From assembly GCF_016756495.1 (NCBI RefSeq), contig NZ_AP023243.1, positions 2,980,501 through 3,044,500 on the forward strand: a DNA stretch of 64,000 nt, given 5' to 3'. The position numbers and the translations under genes were made by a program. Positions 26,002 to 35,693 of the stretch are shown here, piece by piece. This DNA comes from Mesorhizobium sp. 113-3-3. GTDB taxonomy: Bacteria; Pseudomonadota; Alphaproteobacteria; Rhizobiales; Rhizobiaceae. How positions within the stretch are numbered: the stretch's first letter is position 1; each line of letters begins with the position of its first letter. Below the pieces are notes generated by a model, which did no database searches, was not told where the DNA came from, and saw nothing but the letters and a program-made list of their open reading frames with translations.

Positions 26002-26745
26002 ATGACAGCTCGAAAGGCGCAAAGGACGGCACGGCTGATCGATCTGTTGTCGCAGCGGCGGGTCATCCATCTCAGCGAGGCGGCAGCGCTGCTTGGCGTC
26101 TCGGAGATGACGGTACGGCGCGACATCGCCACCAACCAGGGACAGATCGCCTATCTCGGCGGGCACATATTGGCGGCGGCCGAGATCGAGGTCGACATTC
26201 CCTACGAGCTGGCGACCGCAGCCGACAGCCATGCGGCGGCCAAGCGCGAAGCCTGCGCGCACGCGGTGCGCAAGATACGGCCCGACGAGACGATCTTCAT
26301 CGACTGCGGCACGACGCTGATCCATCTGATCGATCTCATCCCCGACAATTATCAAATAACGGCAATATGTTATGCCATGAATGTCGCGGAGCGCCTGAGC
26401 CGCAAACCCAACGTCACGATCATCATGCTGGGCGGCGTCTATCATCCGGCCTCGGCGTCTTTCTCGGGCACGCATGATTTCGACATTTTGAACAGCGTCG
26501 GCATCAACGCCGCCTTCCTGTCGGCCGCCGGCGTCGATGCCAAGCGCGGCGCCACCTGCGAGCATTTCCACGAGGCGGTGGTGAAGCAGAAGGTGATGAG
26601 CCTGGCGCGCGAAAATTATCTGGTCATCGACTCCAGCAAGATCGGCAAGCTCAAGCGCGCCTTCTTCTCGGCGATGGATGGTTTCGACGCGGTGATCACC
26701 GAGCATGGCGAGGTCGGGCCGGATTCATTCCGGCCGTCGGCCTGA
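26002..26745 (+). CDS. DeoR-family transcriptional regulator of sugar metabolism
   Basis: Encodes 247 residues from the ATG at 26002. The N-terminal DeoR helix-turn-helix is clear (LIDLLSQRRVIHLSEAAALL, GVSEMTVRRDI). The C-terminal sugar-phosphate sensor domain has IFIDCGTTLIHLIDLIPDNY, IIMLGGVYHPASASFSG and VIDSSKIGKLKRAFFSAMDG, motifs that bind phosphorylated sugars in this family. It lies 113 bases upstream of the ABC transporter genes on the same strand, so it probably controls them. It lacks the usual N-terminal extension but is otherwise full length. Confidence 0.9.
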   Translation: MTARKAQRTARLIDLLSQRRVIHLSEAAALLGVSEMTVRRDIATNQGQIAYLGGHILAAAEIEVDIPYELATAADSHAAAKREACAHAVRKIRPDETIFIDCGTTLIHLIDLIPDNYQITAICYAMNVAERLSRKPNVTIIMLGGVYHPASASFSGTHDFDILNSVGINAAFLSAAGVDAKRGATCEHFHEAVVKQKVMSLARENYLVIDSSKIGKLKRAFFSAMDGFDAVITEHGEVGPDSFRPSA

Positions 26746-26858
26746 CTCCGTTTGACATTTCCCCAACGTGATGGAAAAGTCACAAAAAAAGTAAGAGAAG
26801 TCTCAAAAGAGAACCGACAAGGGTAGGGGACGCGTCAACGGGAGGAAGTGCGGGCGTC

Positions 26859-28430
26859 ATGATCGAACCGGGTTCGACTGCGCTGGTTTCCGGGACCCCC
26901 TTGCTGCGCGTCGAAGGCGTCAGGAAGCGGTTCGGCGGCGTCAATGCGCTACGCGGCGTCAGTCTCGAAATCCTGTCCGGTGAAGTGCATGCGCTGCTTG
27001 GCGAAAACGGCGCCGGCAAGTCGACGCTGATCAAGATACTCAGCGGTGTGCACGAGCACGATGGTGGCTCGATCGAGATCGACGGCAAGCCTGTTTCGTT
27101 TTCTTCGCCCGCGCAATCGCGCGATGCCGGCGTGGCGGTCGTCTATCAGGATCTGAGCCTGGTCGAGTCGCTCTCGGTCGCCGACAATCTGCTTCTGGGG
27201 CGAGAGCCGAAGACGCGGCTAGGCTTCCTGAAAAAGCGCCAGCTGGTGGCGCAAGCCGAAGCCTTCCTCAAATCGCAGAACATCCCGCTCGATGCCCGCG
27301 CCATGGTCGGGTCGCTGCCCTTCGCCTATCGCCAGATGACCGAGATCGCCAAGGCGCTGATGGGCGATGTGCGCCTGCTCATTCTGGACGAACCGACCTC
27401 GGCGCTGACCGACGATGAGGAAAAAATCCTGTTCGAGGCGATCCGGGCGGTCGCGGCACGTGGCGTCGGGGTGATCTACGTCACCCATCGCCTCAACGAA
27501 GTGTTCCGCATCTCGAACCGGGTGACCGTGTTCCGCGACGGGCAGAACGCCGGCACTTTCGTCACGGCGCAAACCAATATGCGGCAATTGGTCGGCGCGA
27601 TCGTCGGGCCGGATCACGCTGTGCTGAAAGCAGATGGCGCTGCATCTGGGCAAGGCATGGCGCCATCAGCCGTTTCCTCTGAAAAGCCCGTGCTCGAATT
27701 GAAAGGCGTCAGCAATGACCGGCTCGACGGGGCCAGTCTCGAATTGCGCGCCGGCGAAATCCACGGCCTTGCCGGCCTTATCGGCAGCGGACGCACCGAG
27801 ATCCTGCAGACCATCTTCGGCCTGCGGCCCGTCCAGTCGGGCGAGGCCACGCTGGACGGCGTCTCGTTGAAAGACACCGATCCGGCGGCGGCGATACGGC
27901 GAGGAATCGCGCTGGTGCCGGAGGACCGGCACGTCCAGGGCCTTGTCCTCGAACATTCGATCGAGCGCAATCTGACCTTGCCGCGCCTGCCTTATTTTTC
28001 GCGCCTTGGCTGGCTGCAGCGGCGGCCGGCGAGCGAACACGCCAACGCCGCGATGCGCAGGCTGGCCGTGAAGGCGCCAGGCGCGTCGACCACGGTGAAG
28101 AACCTGTCGGGCGGTAACCAGCAGAAGGTGGTGTTCGGCAAGTGGAACGAGCCGCGGCCGCGCGTGCTTTTGCTCGACGAGCCGACGGTCGGTGTCGATG
28201 TCGGCGCGCGCGAGGAGATTTACGGTGTCATTCGCGCCGCGGCAACGGCCGGAAGCGGGGTTCTGCTGGTGTCGTCGGATCTCTCCGAACTGTTGCAGCT
28301 CTGCGACCGCATTTCCATCGTCGTCGATGGCCGCATCACCCGGACGATCGCGCGGCCGGACTTCGGCAGCGCCGAGGACCTGCATCACCTCATTCAGATT
28401 TCGCAGCCATCGGAAGAGCACGCGGCATGA
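26859..28430 (+). CDS. Sugar ABC transporter ATP-binding protein (RbsA/XylG-type, two ATPase domains)
   Basis: Encodes 523 residues. Domain one has a Walker A GENGAGKST at 48-56 and Walker B LLILDEPTSAL. Domain two has the degenerate P-loop usual in this family (GLAGLIGSGRTEILQTI), the signature LSGGNQQKVVFGKW and VLLLDEPTVGVDVGAREEIY. Two fused ATPase domains mark the CUT2 (ribose/xylose/galactose-type) transporters. GGGAGGAAG precedes the start by about ten bases. It overlaps the permease gene by four bases. Substrate not identifiable from this protein. Confidence 0.93.
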   Translation: MIEPGSTALVSGTPLLRVEGVRKRFGGVNALRGVSLEILSGEVHALLGENGAGKSTLIKILSGVHEHDGGSIEIDGKPVSFSSPAQSRDAGVAVVYQDLSLVESLSVADNLLLGREPKTRLGFLKKRQLVAQAEAFLKSQNIPLDARAMVGSLPFAYRQMTEIAKALMGDVRLLILDEPTSALTDDEEKILFEAIRAVAARGVGVIYVTHRLNEVFRISNRVTVFRDGQNAGTFVTAQTNMRQLVGAIVGPDHAVLKADGAASGQGMAPSAVSSEKPVLELKGVSNDRLDGASLELRAGEIHGLAGLIGSGRTEILQTIFGLRPVQSGEATLDGVSLKDTDPAAAIRRGIALVPEDRHVQGLVLEHSIERNLTLPRLPYFSRLGWLQRRPASEHANAAMRRLAVKAPGASTTVKNLSGGNQQKVVFGKWNEPRPRVLLLDEPTVGVDVGAREEIYGVIRAAATAGSGVLLVSSDLSELLQLCDRISIVVDGRITRTIARPDFGSAEDLHHLIQISQPSEEHAA

Positions 28431-29413
28431 CCGATACGCAAAACCCGGCAAAAGCCGCCGCCAGCCAGCCGAGCGGACGCTCGGCCCTGCGGCATCTGCT
28501 CCAGGGCGAGCGCCCCTACATGCTCTACGTCGCCTTCGTCGTCATGCTGATCGTCTTCAGCTTGGCGTCGCCCTGGTTCCTGTCGATCGACAATTTTCTC
28601 AACATCGGCCGGCAGACGACGCTGGTCTCGATCATCGCTGTCGGCATGACATTCGTCATCATCTCCCGGCAGATCGACCTGTCGGTCGCCTCGACGCTGG
28701 CGCTTTCGGGCATGAGCGCATCGCTGGCCATGGCTTTCGTCGCCAACAGCTGGGTCGTCGGTGCCGTGGCGGGGCTGGGCACCGGGGCGCTGATCGGGCT
28801 GCTCAACGGTGTCTTGACCACGCGTCTGGAAATCCCTTCTTTCCTGGTGACGTTGGGGACGCTGAGCGGCGCGCGCGGACTGGCGCTGATGGTCACCAAC
28901 ACCAAGCCGGTCATCATCACCAACGAGCATTATTTCGCGATCTTCGGCGAAGGCTCGGTGCTCGGCATCCCGGCGCCGATCCTGTGGACGCTCGGCGTCA
29001 CCACATCAGGCATATTGCTGCTGCATTACAGCGTCTATGGGCGCCGGGTCTACGCTGCCGGCGGCAATCCGACGGCCGCGCTCTATTCCGGCGTCCATAT
29101 CAAGCAGGTCACGACGCTCGCCTTCGTGCTGACCGGGACGCTCGCGGGCCTCGCATCGCTGATCCTGTCGGCGCGCTCGCACGCGGCGCGGCCCGACGTG
29201 GTGCAAGGCATGGAGCTCGACGTCATCGCCTCCGTCATCCTCGGCGGCTGCAGCCTGTTCGGCGGCCGCGGCTTCGTGCTCGGCACGCTGCTCGGCAGCC
29301 TGATCATCGGCACGCTCAACAACGGGCTGGTGCTGCTCGGCGTGAGCTCGTCACTGCAACTCGTCATCAAGGGAGCAATCATCGTCGCCGCGGTCGCGTT
29401 CACGAGGAGGTAA
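28427..29413 (+). CDS. Sugar ABC transporter permease (RbsC-type)
   Basis: Encodes 328 residues with eight to ten hydrophobic segments. CUT2 permease signatures: FLNIGRQTTLVSIIAVGMTF, VIISRQIDLSVASTLALSGM (the coupling-region motif near the first cytoplasmic loop) and VIASVILGGCSLFGGRGFVL. Its ATG overlaps the ATPase stop (ATGA), so translation is coupled. It is followed 77 bases later by the binding-protein gene. Confidence 0.92.
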   Translation: MTDTQNPAKAAASQPSGRSALRHLLQGERPYMLYVAFVVMLIVFSLASPWFLSIDNFLNIGRQTTLVSIIAVGMTFVIISRQIDLSVASTLALSGMSASLAMAFVANSWVVGAVAGLGTGALIGLLNGVLTTRLEIPSFLVTLGTLSGARGLALMVTNTKPVIITNEHYFAIFGEGSVLGIPAPILWTLGVTTSGILLLHYSVYGRRVYAAGGNPTAALYSGVHIKQVTTLAFVLTGTLAGLASLILSARSHAARPDVVQGMELDVIASVILGGCSLFGGRGFVLGTLLGSLIIGTLNNGLVLLGVSSSLQLVIKGAIIVAAVAFTRR

Positions 29414-29490
29414 GGCGCGCATCCACGGACATCAGCAGAAACCGCCGGCTCCAAACGGCAAACAGACGTCAGAAATCAACGGAGGAAGTC

Positions 29491-30642
29491 ATGAAACAAT
29501 CGGCAAGAATCCTGTTCAGCACATTGAGCCTCGCCGCCAGCGCCTTCGCGCTGTCGACGTCGCTCGGTCTCGCGCAAACACCGGACACCTGCGTCACCGG
29601 CGTCGACATGGCCACGCTCGGCCCCAAGGGCATTGTCGGCCAGGGCCCGCATGGTGAAAAGGCGGCCTCGCCCGACGAGCTGAAACTGACCGACGAGGAA
29701 GCCGCCAAGGTCAAGGCCGGCAAGTTCAAGGTCGGCATTTCCATGCAGACGGTGAACCTCGACTGGTCGCAATTGCAGGTGCAAGGCATCAGCGAAACGC
29801 TGGCCAAATACGGCGTCACCGTCACCGGCGTGGCGTCGGCCGAGTATCAGGTCGACAAGCAGATCGCCGATATCGAGAACACCATCCAGCAGCACCCGGA
29901 CGGCATCATTTCCATCCCCGTCGATTTCACCGCGACGGCGCCGACCTACAAGAAGGTGGGTGAAGCCGGCATCAAGCTGGTGTTCATGGACTCTATTCCG
30001 GTCGGCCTTGAATCGCCCAAGGATTTTGCCTCGATGATCTCGGCCGACAGCCAGGGCAACGGCCAGATCGCTGCGACGATCCTGGCCTCCTGCATGCCCA
30101 AGGGCGGCACGATCGGGCTGGTGAATTTCGGCGTCGACTATTTCAGCACCAATGAGCGCACCAAGGGCGTCAGCGAGTGGATGAAGAAGAACCGTCCCGA
30201 CATCATCATGAAGCAGGTCGACTTCACCGATCCCTCGAAAGTCTCGCAGATCGCCGGCGACTTCCTCACCGGCAATCCCGATGTGAAAGGCCTGTTCGCC
30301 GTTTGGGACCAGCCGGCGCTCGACACGCTGTCGTCGATGCGCGCGCAAGGCATCGACATTCCGATCGCCACCGTCGATCTCGGCCTGCAGTCGGCGATCG
30401 AAATCGCCAAGGGCGGTCCGCTCAAGGCGACCGGCTCGCAGCGCCCTTATGACCAGGGCGTCGCCGAGGCGCTGGCGATGATGAAGGCGCTGATCGGCCA
30501 ACCCACGCCCGCCTGGGTCGGCGTGCAGTCGCTGCCGGTGGTGCAGTCCAACGTGCTGGAATCCTTCAAGACCGTCTTCCACAAGGATCCGCCGGCCGAA
30601 CTGGTCGACGCCTGCAACAGCGCCAAGCCGAAGTGCAATTGA
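29491..30642 (+). CDS. Sugar ABC transporter periplasmic substrate-binding protein (RbsB/LacI-type fold)
   Basis: Encodes 383 residues. The ATG at 29491 has GGAGGAAG six bases upstream. A Sec signal covers about 1-28 (LSLAASAFALSTSLGLA). The binding fold starts near residue 75 (GKFKVGISMQTVNLDWSQLQ) and includes ADIENTIQQHPDGIISIPVD and GLFAVWDQPALDTLSSMRAQ. A stretch of some 50 residues between signal and fold (CVTGVDMATLGPKGIVGQGP) is longer than in RbsB. The protein belongs to the Peripla_BP_4 group, and the ligand cannot be read from sequence. Completes the DeoR-ATPase-permease-binder cluster. Confidence 0.92.
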   Translation: MKQSARILFSTLSLAASAFALSTSLGLAQTPDTCVTGVDMATLGPKGIVGQGPHGEKAASPDELKLTDEEAAKVKAGKFKVGISMQTVNLDWSQLQVQGISETLAKYGVTVTGVASAEYQVDKQIADIENTIQQHPDGIISIPVDFTATAPTYKKVGEAGIKLVFMDSIPVGLESPKDFASMISADSQGNGQIAATILASCMPKGGTIGLVNFGVDYFSTNERTKGVSEWMKKNRPDIIMKQVDFTDPSKVSQIAGDFLTGNPDVKGLFAVWDQPALDTLSSMRAQGIDIPIATVDLGLQSAIEIAKGGPLKATGSQRPYDQGVAEALAMMKALIGQPTPAWVGVQSLPVVQSNVLESFKTVFHKDPPAELVDACNSAKPKCN

Positions 30643-30765
30643 GGTAGCGGCATGGGCGCGGGAGAGATCCCGCGCCCACCAGCCAAAACGGCCATTCATC
30701 CCGAGCGCGCGGCATGCTAGGCGTCACAGCAGAGTAGCCTGATATCCACGTTTCGAGGGCATGCG

Positions 30766-31764
30766 ATGTATGTAGGCCGTTCCTACAAACTGATCGATTT
30801 CGCGCTGTGGTCGCGGCGCAGCGTCATCTACATGGTGGTGGTGAGCGGACTGGCCGTCGCGGCCTATCGTCTTCCGGGTATCGCCGGTTTCTCCGTGCCA
30901 TGGTCGGTCGTTCTGGTGCTCGGCACCACGGTATCGCTGGTGGCCGGCTTCAAGAATTCGCAGGTGTTCACGCGAAGCGGCGAGGCGCTGCTGGCCTTCA
31001 CGCAAATCATCGCCAGCAGCCGGATGTGGTCGAATTTCTGCAGGGATTTCCTCGACGCGCCGACAGCCAGGCAGCTCATCTATCACCATATCGCCTGGAT
31101 GACGGCACTGCGCTTTTCGCTGCGGCGGCCGATGCCTTGGGAATCCATGGGCAAGGCGGCCAATATCGAGTACCGGCGGCGCTACCACATCCGGGAGGAC
31201 AAGGGCTCGCTTGCCGACGAATTGCGGCCGCTGCTGGCCGAACAGACCGGCAAGGTCCTGAAATCGCCGCAGCCGGCATTGGCCCTGCTCGAAATGCAAT
31301 CGGTCCATGTCAACACGCTGTTCAAGGACGCCAAGCTTCCCCCTCAGATCTATGTCGAACTGACGAAGCTGATCCGCGATTTCCACGACCAGCAGGCGCG
31401 CTGCGACCGCATCAAGAACAATCCCTATCCGCGCCAATACGCCATCGTCAGTTCGATGTTCGTGATGGTCTTCTGCACGCTGCTGCCGTTCGGCGTGGTT
31501 CCGGTCTTCGCGGATATGGGCAAGCTTGGTGGCGTGCTCGCCACGTTCGGCATCTGGCTGACCGTCCCGTTCAGCACGCTGCTGGGCTGGGCCTACATGT
31601 CTCTCGACCAGGTCGGCGAGAGCAGCGCAAACCCGTTCGAAGGCAATGCCAACGACGTTCCGATCTCGCAGATCTGCCGCGACATCGAGATCGAACTGCG
31701 CGCGGGCCTCGGCGAGACCGACCTGCCGAAGCCCTTGCTGCCGGTCAACGATATCGCGACCTGA
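30766..31764 (+). CDS. Bestrophin-family (UPF0187) ion channel
   Basis: Encodes 332 residues. Bestrophin features in order: two helices near 25-60, FKNSQVFTRSGEALLAFTQI-IASSRMWSN (the conserved arginine/tryptophan stretch), IYHHIAWMTALRFSLRR, a long helical middle, FCTLLPFGVVPVFADMG, and VPFSTLLGWAYMSLDQVGES followed by NPFEGNANDVP, the bacterial counterpart of the calcium-clasp region. Bacterial bestrophins form pentameric chloride or sodium channels in the inner membrane. It stands alone between the sugar transporter and a minus-strand small gene. Confidence 0.88.
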   Translation: MYVGRSYKLIDFALWSRRSVIYMVVVSGLAVAAYRLPGIAGFSVPWSVVLVLGTTVSLVAGFKNSQVFTRSGEALLAFTQIIASSRMWSNFCRDFLDAPTARQLIYHHIAWMTALRFSLRRPMPWESMGKAANIEYRRRYHIREDKGSLADELRPLLAEQTGKVLKSPQPALALLEMQSVHVNTLFKDAKLPPQIYVELTKLIRDFHDQQARCDRIKNNPYPRQYAIVSSMFVMVFCTLLPFGVVPVFADMGKLGGVLATFGIWLTVPFSTLLGWAYMSLDQVGESSANPFEGNANDVPISQICRDIEIELRAGLGETDLPKPLLPVNDIAT

Positions 31765-31783
31765 AGTGCCTGATCTGGCGCGG

Positions 31784-32056
31784 CTACGCTTTCGCCTCGA
31801 CGAGGATCACCAGCGATTCCGGCACCACGCCATCATGCGCCATGGCGTCGGCGGCCGCCTTGCTCTGCATCAGCGCGGCCATCTTATCCATATCCGGCAC
31901 GTCCATCATCACCGCCACCCGTTTCGGGTTCTGCGGATCGACGAAGGTGCGGATGTTGGTGATCCCCAGCGAGCCGAAAAGCTCCTTGCGCTTGGGTGAA
32001 CCGAGCCAGTGCTTGCTGTCTTTCGTGATGTCGTGATGGCCAATGACTGTTGGCAT
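31784..32056 (-). CDS. Small conserved cytosolic protein, function unknown
   Basis: Encodes 90 residues beginning MPTVIGHHDITKDSKHWLGS with a ferredoxin-like alternation of strands and helices (RVAVMMDVPDMDKMAALMQS, PESLVILVEAKA). No signal or membrane helix. It resembles small dimeric alpha/beta-barrel proteins often annotated as hypothetical in rhizobia. It converges with bestrophin, 19 bases apart. Confidence 0.7.
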   Translation of the reverse strand: MPTVIGHHDITKDSKHWLGSPKRKELFGSLGITNIRTFVDPQNPKRVAVMMDVPDMDKMAALMQSKAAADAMAHDGVVPESLVILVEAKA

Positions 32057-32330
32057 GGCATCCTCCCCAGGGGTGACGCTGGCGGCCGATATCGCCCGCC
32101 ATCCCGCGGTCCACCTGTGCAGGCCAGTGAGCGCCGTTTCGCATCGGCTGTCAATTAGCTGTTGCTGATGGATGGTCGAGAATCGCGACCAACCTCAGGC
32201 GACGATGCAGGACCATCTCCTCACGAAGAATGTGAATGCAAAGGGCTGAGCCGTGACGGCCCTACTGGCGGCACAATTGTCGCCGACCTATGTCGATGTC
32301 CAACCGGCTTGCGATCGCGAAGATGGAACA

Positions 32331-33491
32331 ATGCGGCACGACAAGCTTGTCCTCACCCTGATTTGGCGCGAGCTCTCGGCCGGCTTGCGCTCGATGCGCC
32401 GCCGCGACCTTGCCTGGATCGTCGCTGGCGGCGGGGCGCTGCTCGCCTACGCCATCGCCGATATCGCCATCGCGCTGCAAGCAGCGGCGGCCACGCTGCG
32501 GCAGGCGCAGATGCTGTGGACGGTCGGCCTGCCGGGAGCACTTCTTTGCCTTGGCGGGTTCGCAGGCGGTGCGGTCGCAAGACTTTGCCTGTCGCGCGCC
32601 TTCGCGCCGTTCCTGAAAGCATTGCCGCTCTCGCTCGTCGAGCGCCGGCGCATGGCGGCGGTGGCGGCATGGGCGCTGGGCGTTCCCCTTGCCGTCATTG
32701 TCGCGGTGACCGTGGGCTTTGGCTGTTTCGTCATCGCCAAACCATTGGCGCCGGCCTGGGGGTTCGGTGCCGCGATGCTGTTCGGTGCCGGCTTCTGCCT
32801 GGCAGCCGCCTGGCGATTGCGGACCACTCACGATCTGGTCCACGCCGACAATACTCATGCGGTGAGCGATCGCGGCGGGCGCAAGCCTGGGCTCGGCGCC
32901 TTCGATCGTGCGACGCCGGCCTGGCTTTCAAGCTGGGCCTGGGGCCTGCCGGCTGGCCATGTGCGCCCGTTCTGGAGACTGGTGGGTGCGGCCATCTTCT
33001 TCGGTGTCGTCGCGGCCCTTTCCGCCGCGATGAGCTTCGTTCGCCATGATGGCGGGCCGGCGGCCATGGCCGGCCTGGCCGGCGGCCTTCTGGTTTTCAT
33101 GCTGAGCGCGCGGTTCCATCCGCTCGGCTCGCCGGTGCTGCGCACGGCTCCACTCGGTTTCGTCAGGGCATGGCTGCGCCTGGCGCGTTTGCCCCTGCAA
33201 TTGTCGCTGGCCTTCTTTCTCATGCCGGCGAGCGCTGCCCTGGCGGCGGAGCCTTCGGCCTGGGCGATGCCGCTCGCCAGCGGCTTCTGGCTGCTGGCGC
33301 TGAACGGCGCCTATGCGGTGTTTGCCGCCTATTTCATGACCGCGCCGTTCGTCGCCGCGCTGAGCTTCCTCAGCGCCATCGCCTACGCCAGCTACGAAAC
33401 GCTCGAATATGGGCGCACGGTGCTGATCGGCTTTGGCGCCCTTGTGCTGTTTCTGTGGCATCAGGCGCAACGGAGATACCGCCATGGCTAG
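32331..33491 (+). CDS. Multi-helix membrane protein, putative ABC-transporter membrane subunit
   Basis: Encodes 386 residues from an ATG at 32331 (weak ribosome-binding site; an upstream GTG at 32253 is possible). About ten hydrophobic helices are visible. It overlaps the following ATPase gene by eight bases, the arrangement of an exporter made of a membrane subunit and an ATPase. It has no recognisable FtsX or LolC signature. Likely an uncharacterised ABC-2-type permease; the substrate is unknown. Confidence 0.72.
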   Translation: MRHDKLVLTLIWRELSAGLRSMRRRDLAWIVAGGGALLAYAIADIAIALQAAAATLRQAQMLWTVGLPGALLCLGGFAGGAVARLCLSRAFAPFLKALPLSLVERRRMAAVAAWALGVPLAVIVAVTVGFGCFVIAKPLAPAWGFGAAMLFGAGFCLAAAWRLRTTHDLVHADNTHAVSDRGGRKPGLGAFDRATPAWLSSWAWGLPAGHVRPFWRLVGAAIFFGVVAALSAAMSFVRHDGGPAAMAGLAGGLLVFMLSARFHPLGSPVLRTAPLGFVRAWLRLARLPLQLSLAFFLMPASAALAAEPSAWAMPLASGFWLLALNGAYAVFAAYFMTAPFVAALSFLSAIAYASYETLEYGRTVLIGFGALVLFLWHQAQRRYRHG

Positions 33492-34242
33492 CAGCGTCGG
33501 ACCGGCCGAGATACTCGCGGTTCGCGGGCTCAGCGCAGGCTATGGTGGCCGTGCGGTCATCAGCGGCATCGATCTGTCGCTCGGCCGGGGCGACATCCTT
33601 GGCCTGCTTGGCGCCAACGGTTCGGGCAAGTCCACCTTACTCAGGGCGATCACCGGCCAGATCCGGCCGCTCGGGGGGATCGTGGCGATCGACGGCGCCG
33701 ACCTTGCCAGCGCACCGGAACGCGCCAAGTCCGGCTTCGGCCTTGCCATGGATCCATCCGACCTGCCGGCGGCGTTGAGCGGGCGGCAGTATCTCCAACT
33801 CGTCGCCTCTATCCGCGGCTGCGCCGAAGACGACTGGCCTGGCGTCAATGTCGCCGAACGGCTCGGGCTGAAGCGCTGGATCGAGCGGCCGATCGGCGAA
33901 TACTCGCTGGGCACGCGGGCCAAGATCGCCATTGCGGCGGCCCTGCTCGGCGCGCCGCCGCTACTGATCCTCGACGAGTCCCTGAACGGCCTCGATCCGC
34001 TTGCCGCCTTCGAGGTGAAGCGCATCATCCTGGCCTTGGCTTCCAGCGGCCGCCATGCCGTCATCATCTCCACCCATGTCGTGGAGTCCGTGCCGGGCCT
34101 GTGCAACCGCGCCGTCCTCCTGGCCGACGGCCGCATGGCGCGCGCCTGGCAGGCCGGGCAACTGGCCGAGGCCGGCCGGATGTCCGGCGCCTTCGAAGCC
34201 GAAGTCATGCGGGCGCTGACGGTCCAGGCGGCCGATGGGTGA
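33484..34242 (+). CDS. ABC transporter ATP-binding protein (exporter type)
   Basis: Encodes 252 residues from the ATG at 33484. Walker A GANGSGKST at 43-51, Walker B LLILDESLNGLDPLAAFEVK, and H-loop VIISTHVVES. The signature motif is YSLGTRAKIAIAAAL, with LGTRAK in place of LSGGQ-R, as in CcmA/YhaQ-type exporters. The catalytic Glu after Walker B is present but is followed by Ser (DES rather than DEP). Coupled to the overlapping membrane-protein gene. Confidence 0.88.
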   Translation: MASSVGPAEILAVRGLSAGYGGRAVISGIDLSLGRGDILGLLGANGSGKSTLLRAITGQIRPLGGIVAIDGADLASAPERAKSGFGLAMDPSDLPAALSGRQYLQLVASIRGCAEDDWPGVNVAERLGLKRWIERPIGEYSLGTRAKIAIAAALLGAPPLLILDESLNGLDPLAAFEVKRIILALASSGRHAVIISTHVVESVPGLCNRAVLLADGRMARAWQAGQLAEAGRMSGAFEAEVMRALTVQAADG

Positions 34243-34271
34243 GGGCACGTTGCAGCCGTTACCCGCAGAGT

Positions 34272-35276
34272 TCAAACCTCCAGGCAAACCTTGCCGAAAT
34301 GCTTTTGCGCCCCGTAGTGCGTGAAGGCGGCGGCGATGTCGCGCAGCGGGAAGCGGCGGTCGATGACCGGCTTGATGCCGTTGACCTCGATCGCGCGGAT
34401 CATGTCCTGTTGGTCCGCCCGGCTGCCGATAGAAATGCCGCTGATGCGGATCTGGGTCGAGAACACGGCCGGGATCGAGACGTCAGCTGCAAAGCCGGTC
34501 AGCACGCCGATCAGGGCGATGTGGCCGCCTGTGCGGCAGGCGGTTATCGATTGCGCCAGCGTGGCGGGGCCGCCGACCTCGATCACGTGATCGACGCCGC
34601 GTCCGCCGGTCAGTTCCCTGACCTTGCGGCCCCAGTCCGGCACGGAATTGTAGTTGACGACGGCGTCGGCGCCGAGACGGCTCAGCCGCTCCAGCTTTTC
34701 CTCGTCGGACGAAGTGGCGATGACCCTGGCGCCGGCGGCCTTGGCGAATTGCAGCGCAAACAGCGATACGCTGCCGGTGCCAAGGACCAGCACCGTGTCG
34801 CCGGCCTTGACCTTGCCGGATACGACCAGGCCTCGCCAGGCGGTGACCCCGGTGCAGGTAAGCGCCGAGGCCTCGGCGTGCGTATAGCCCGCCGGGGCTT
34901 TGGTGAAGGCGTGAGCGGGCATGCAGACATATTCGCTGGCGAAGCCGTCGAAACTTTCTCCTGGAATGTCGCGCCTTGTGGCGGGCGTCATGTCGCCGTC
35001 CAGCCACCAGGGATAGAAGACGCTGACGACGCTGTCGCCGGGCTTGAGCGCATCGACATTGCCGCCGACAGCGATCACTTCACCGGCGCCGTCGGACAGC
35101 GGCACGCGGCCATCGGCCAGCGGCGTCTTGCCCTGCACGGCGAAATCATCGCGCATGTTCAACGAGCAGGCGCGGATCCTGACCAGGACGTCACCGGGTC
35201 CCGGCCGGGGCGGATCTTCCTCGACCAGGTCGAGCCTGTCCAAGCCACCCGGCGCCCTCAGCCTGACGAGCTTCAT
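34272..35276 (-). CDS. NAD(P)-dependent alcohol dehydrogenase, MDR superfamily
   Basis: Encodes 334 residues from the ATG at 35276. GroES-like part: VLVRIRACSLNMRDDFAVQG and PLSDGAGEVIAVGGNVDALK; Rossmann part: KAGDTVLVLGTGSVSLFALQ, TSSDEEKLERLSRLGADAVV. It belongs to the zinc-free branch with SLN-x-RD and D-GAG motifs, which contains many uncharacterised quinone/alcohol oxidoreductases. Similar in layout to 15260-16270 but a separate branch. A small membrane-protein gene lies 47 bases upstream on the same strand. Confidence 0.88.
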   Translation of the reverse strand: MKLVRLRAPGGLDRLDLVEEDPPRPGPGDVLVRIRACSLNMRDDFAVQGKTPLADGRVPLSDGAGEVIAVGGNVDALKPGDSVVSVFYPWWLDGDMTPATRRDIPGESFDGFASEYVCMPAHAFTKAPAGYTHAEASALTCTGVTAWRGLVVSGKVKAGDTVLVLGTGSVSLFALQFAKAAGARVIATSSDEEKLERLSRLGADAVVNYNSVPDWGRKVRELTGGRGVDHVIEVGGPATLAQSITACRTGGHIALIGVLTGFAADVSIPAVFSTQIRISGISIGSRADQQDMIRAIEVNGIKPVIDRRFPLRDIAAAFTHYGAQKHFGKVCLEV

Positions 35277-35323
35277 TGTCTTCTCCGAAATGTGGGGAGT
35301 GATGTGGTTAGGACGGCTTGGAT

Positions 35324-35602
35324 CTATCGGAACGGCCGGCCTGAGATCACCCTCAGCCAGGGTGCGAGATGGAAGGCGCTCATCAGCAGGTACATGGCTG
35401 GCATCCCGGTTAAAGATGGGCCGGTGAGCGGCGACACACCCATGCACATCATGGATGCATCACTGCCCTGAAGGCAGGAGAGCAGCGCCATCACCGCAAA
35501 AGTCGGTGCTGCGGCGAGGCACAGCCAGTCGGCGATGCCAAGGGCGCGAGTTCCCGTATTGTCGGGGACGTTGCCGCCCACGCTTGTGTGGATGTCGCTC
35601 AT
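35324..35602 (-). CDS. Small membrane protein of unknown function
   Basis: Encodes 92 residues from an ATG at 35602. Two hydrophobic stretches (ADWLCLAAAPTFAVMALLSC and GMPAMYLLMSAFHLAPWLRV) suggest two membrane helices. There is no family I recognise. It follows the DUF899 gene by 91 bases on the same strand and precedes the dehydrogenase gene, so the three may be co-transcribed. Confidence 0.65.
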   Translation of the reverse strand: MSDIHTSVGGNVPDNTGTRALGIADWLCLAAAPTFAVMALLSCLQGSDASMMCMGVSPLTGPSLTGMPAMYLLMSAFHLAPWLRVISGRPFR

Positions 35603-35693
35603 GGTTCGTGTCCCTTGATGGCTGCGACCCGTCAGGACTTGGTTTCCTCTCCCCACTTCGCGAGGGAGAGGAACCCAAGCTGGATGGCTCTTG

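Noticed and set aside
34101..35471. 456-codon plus-strand frame opposite the alcohol dehydrogenase
   Set aside because: Antisense shadow of a well-supported MDR enzyme; no ribosome-binding site or family match.
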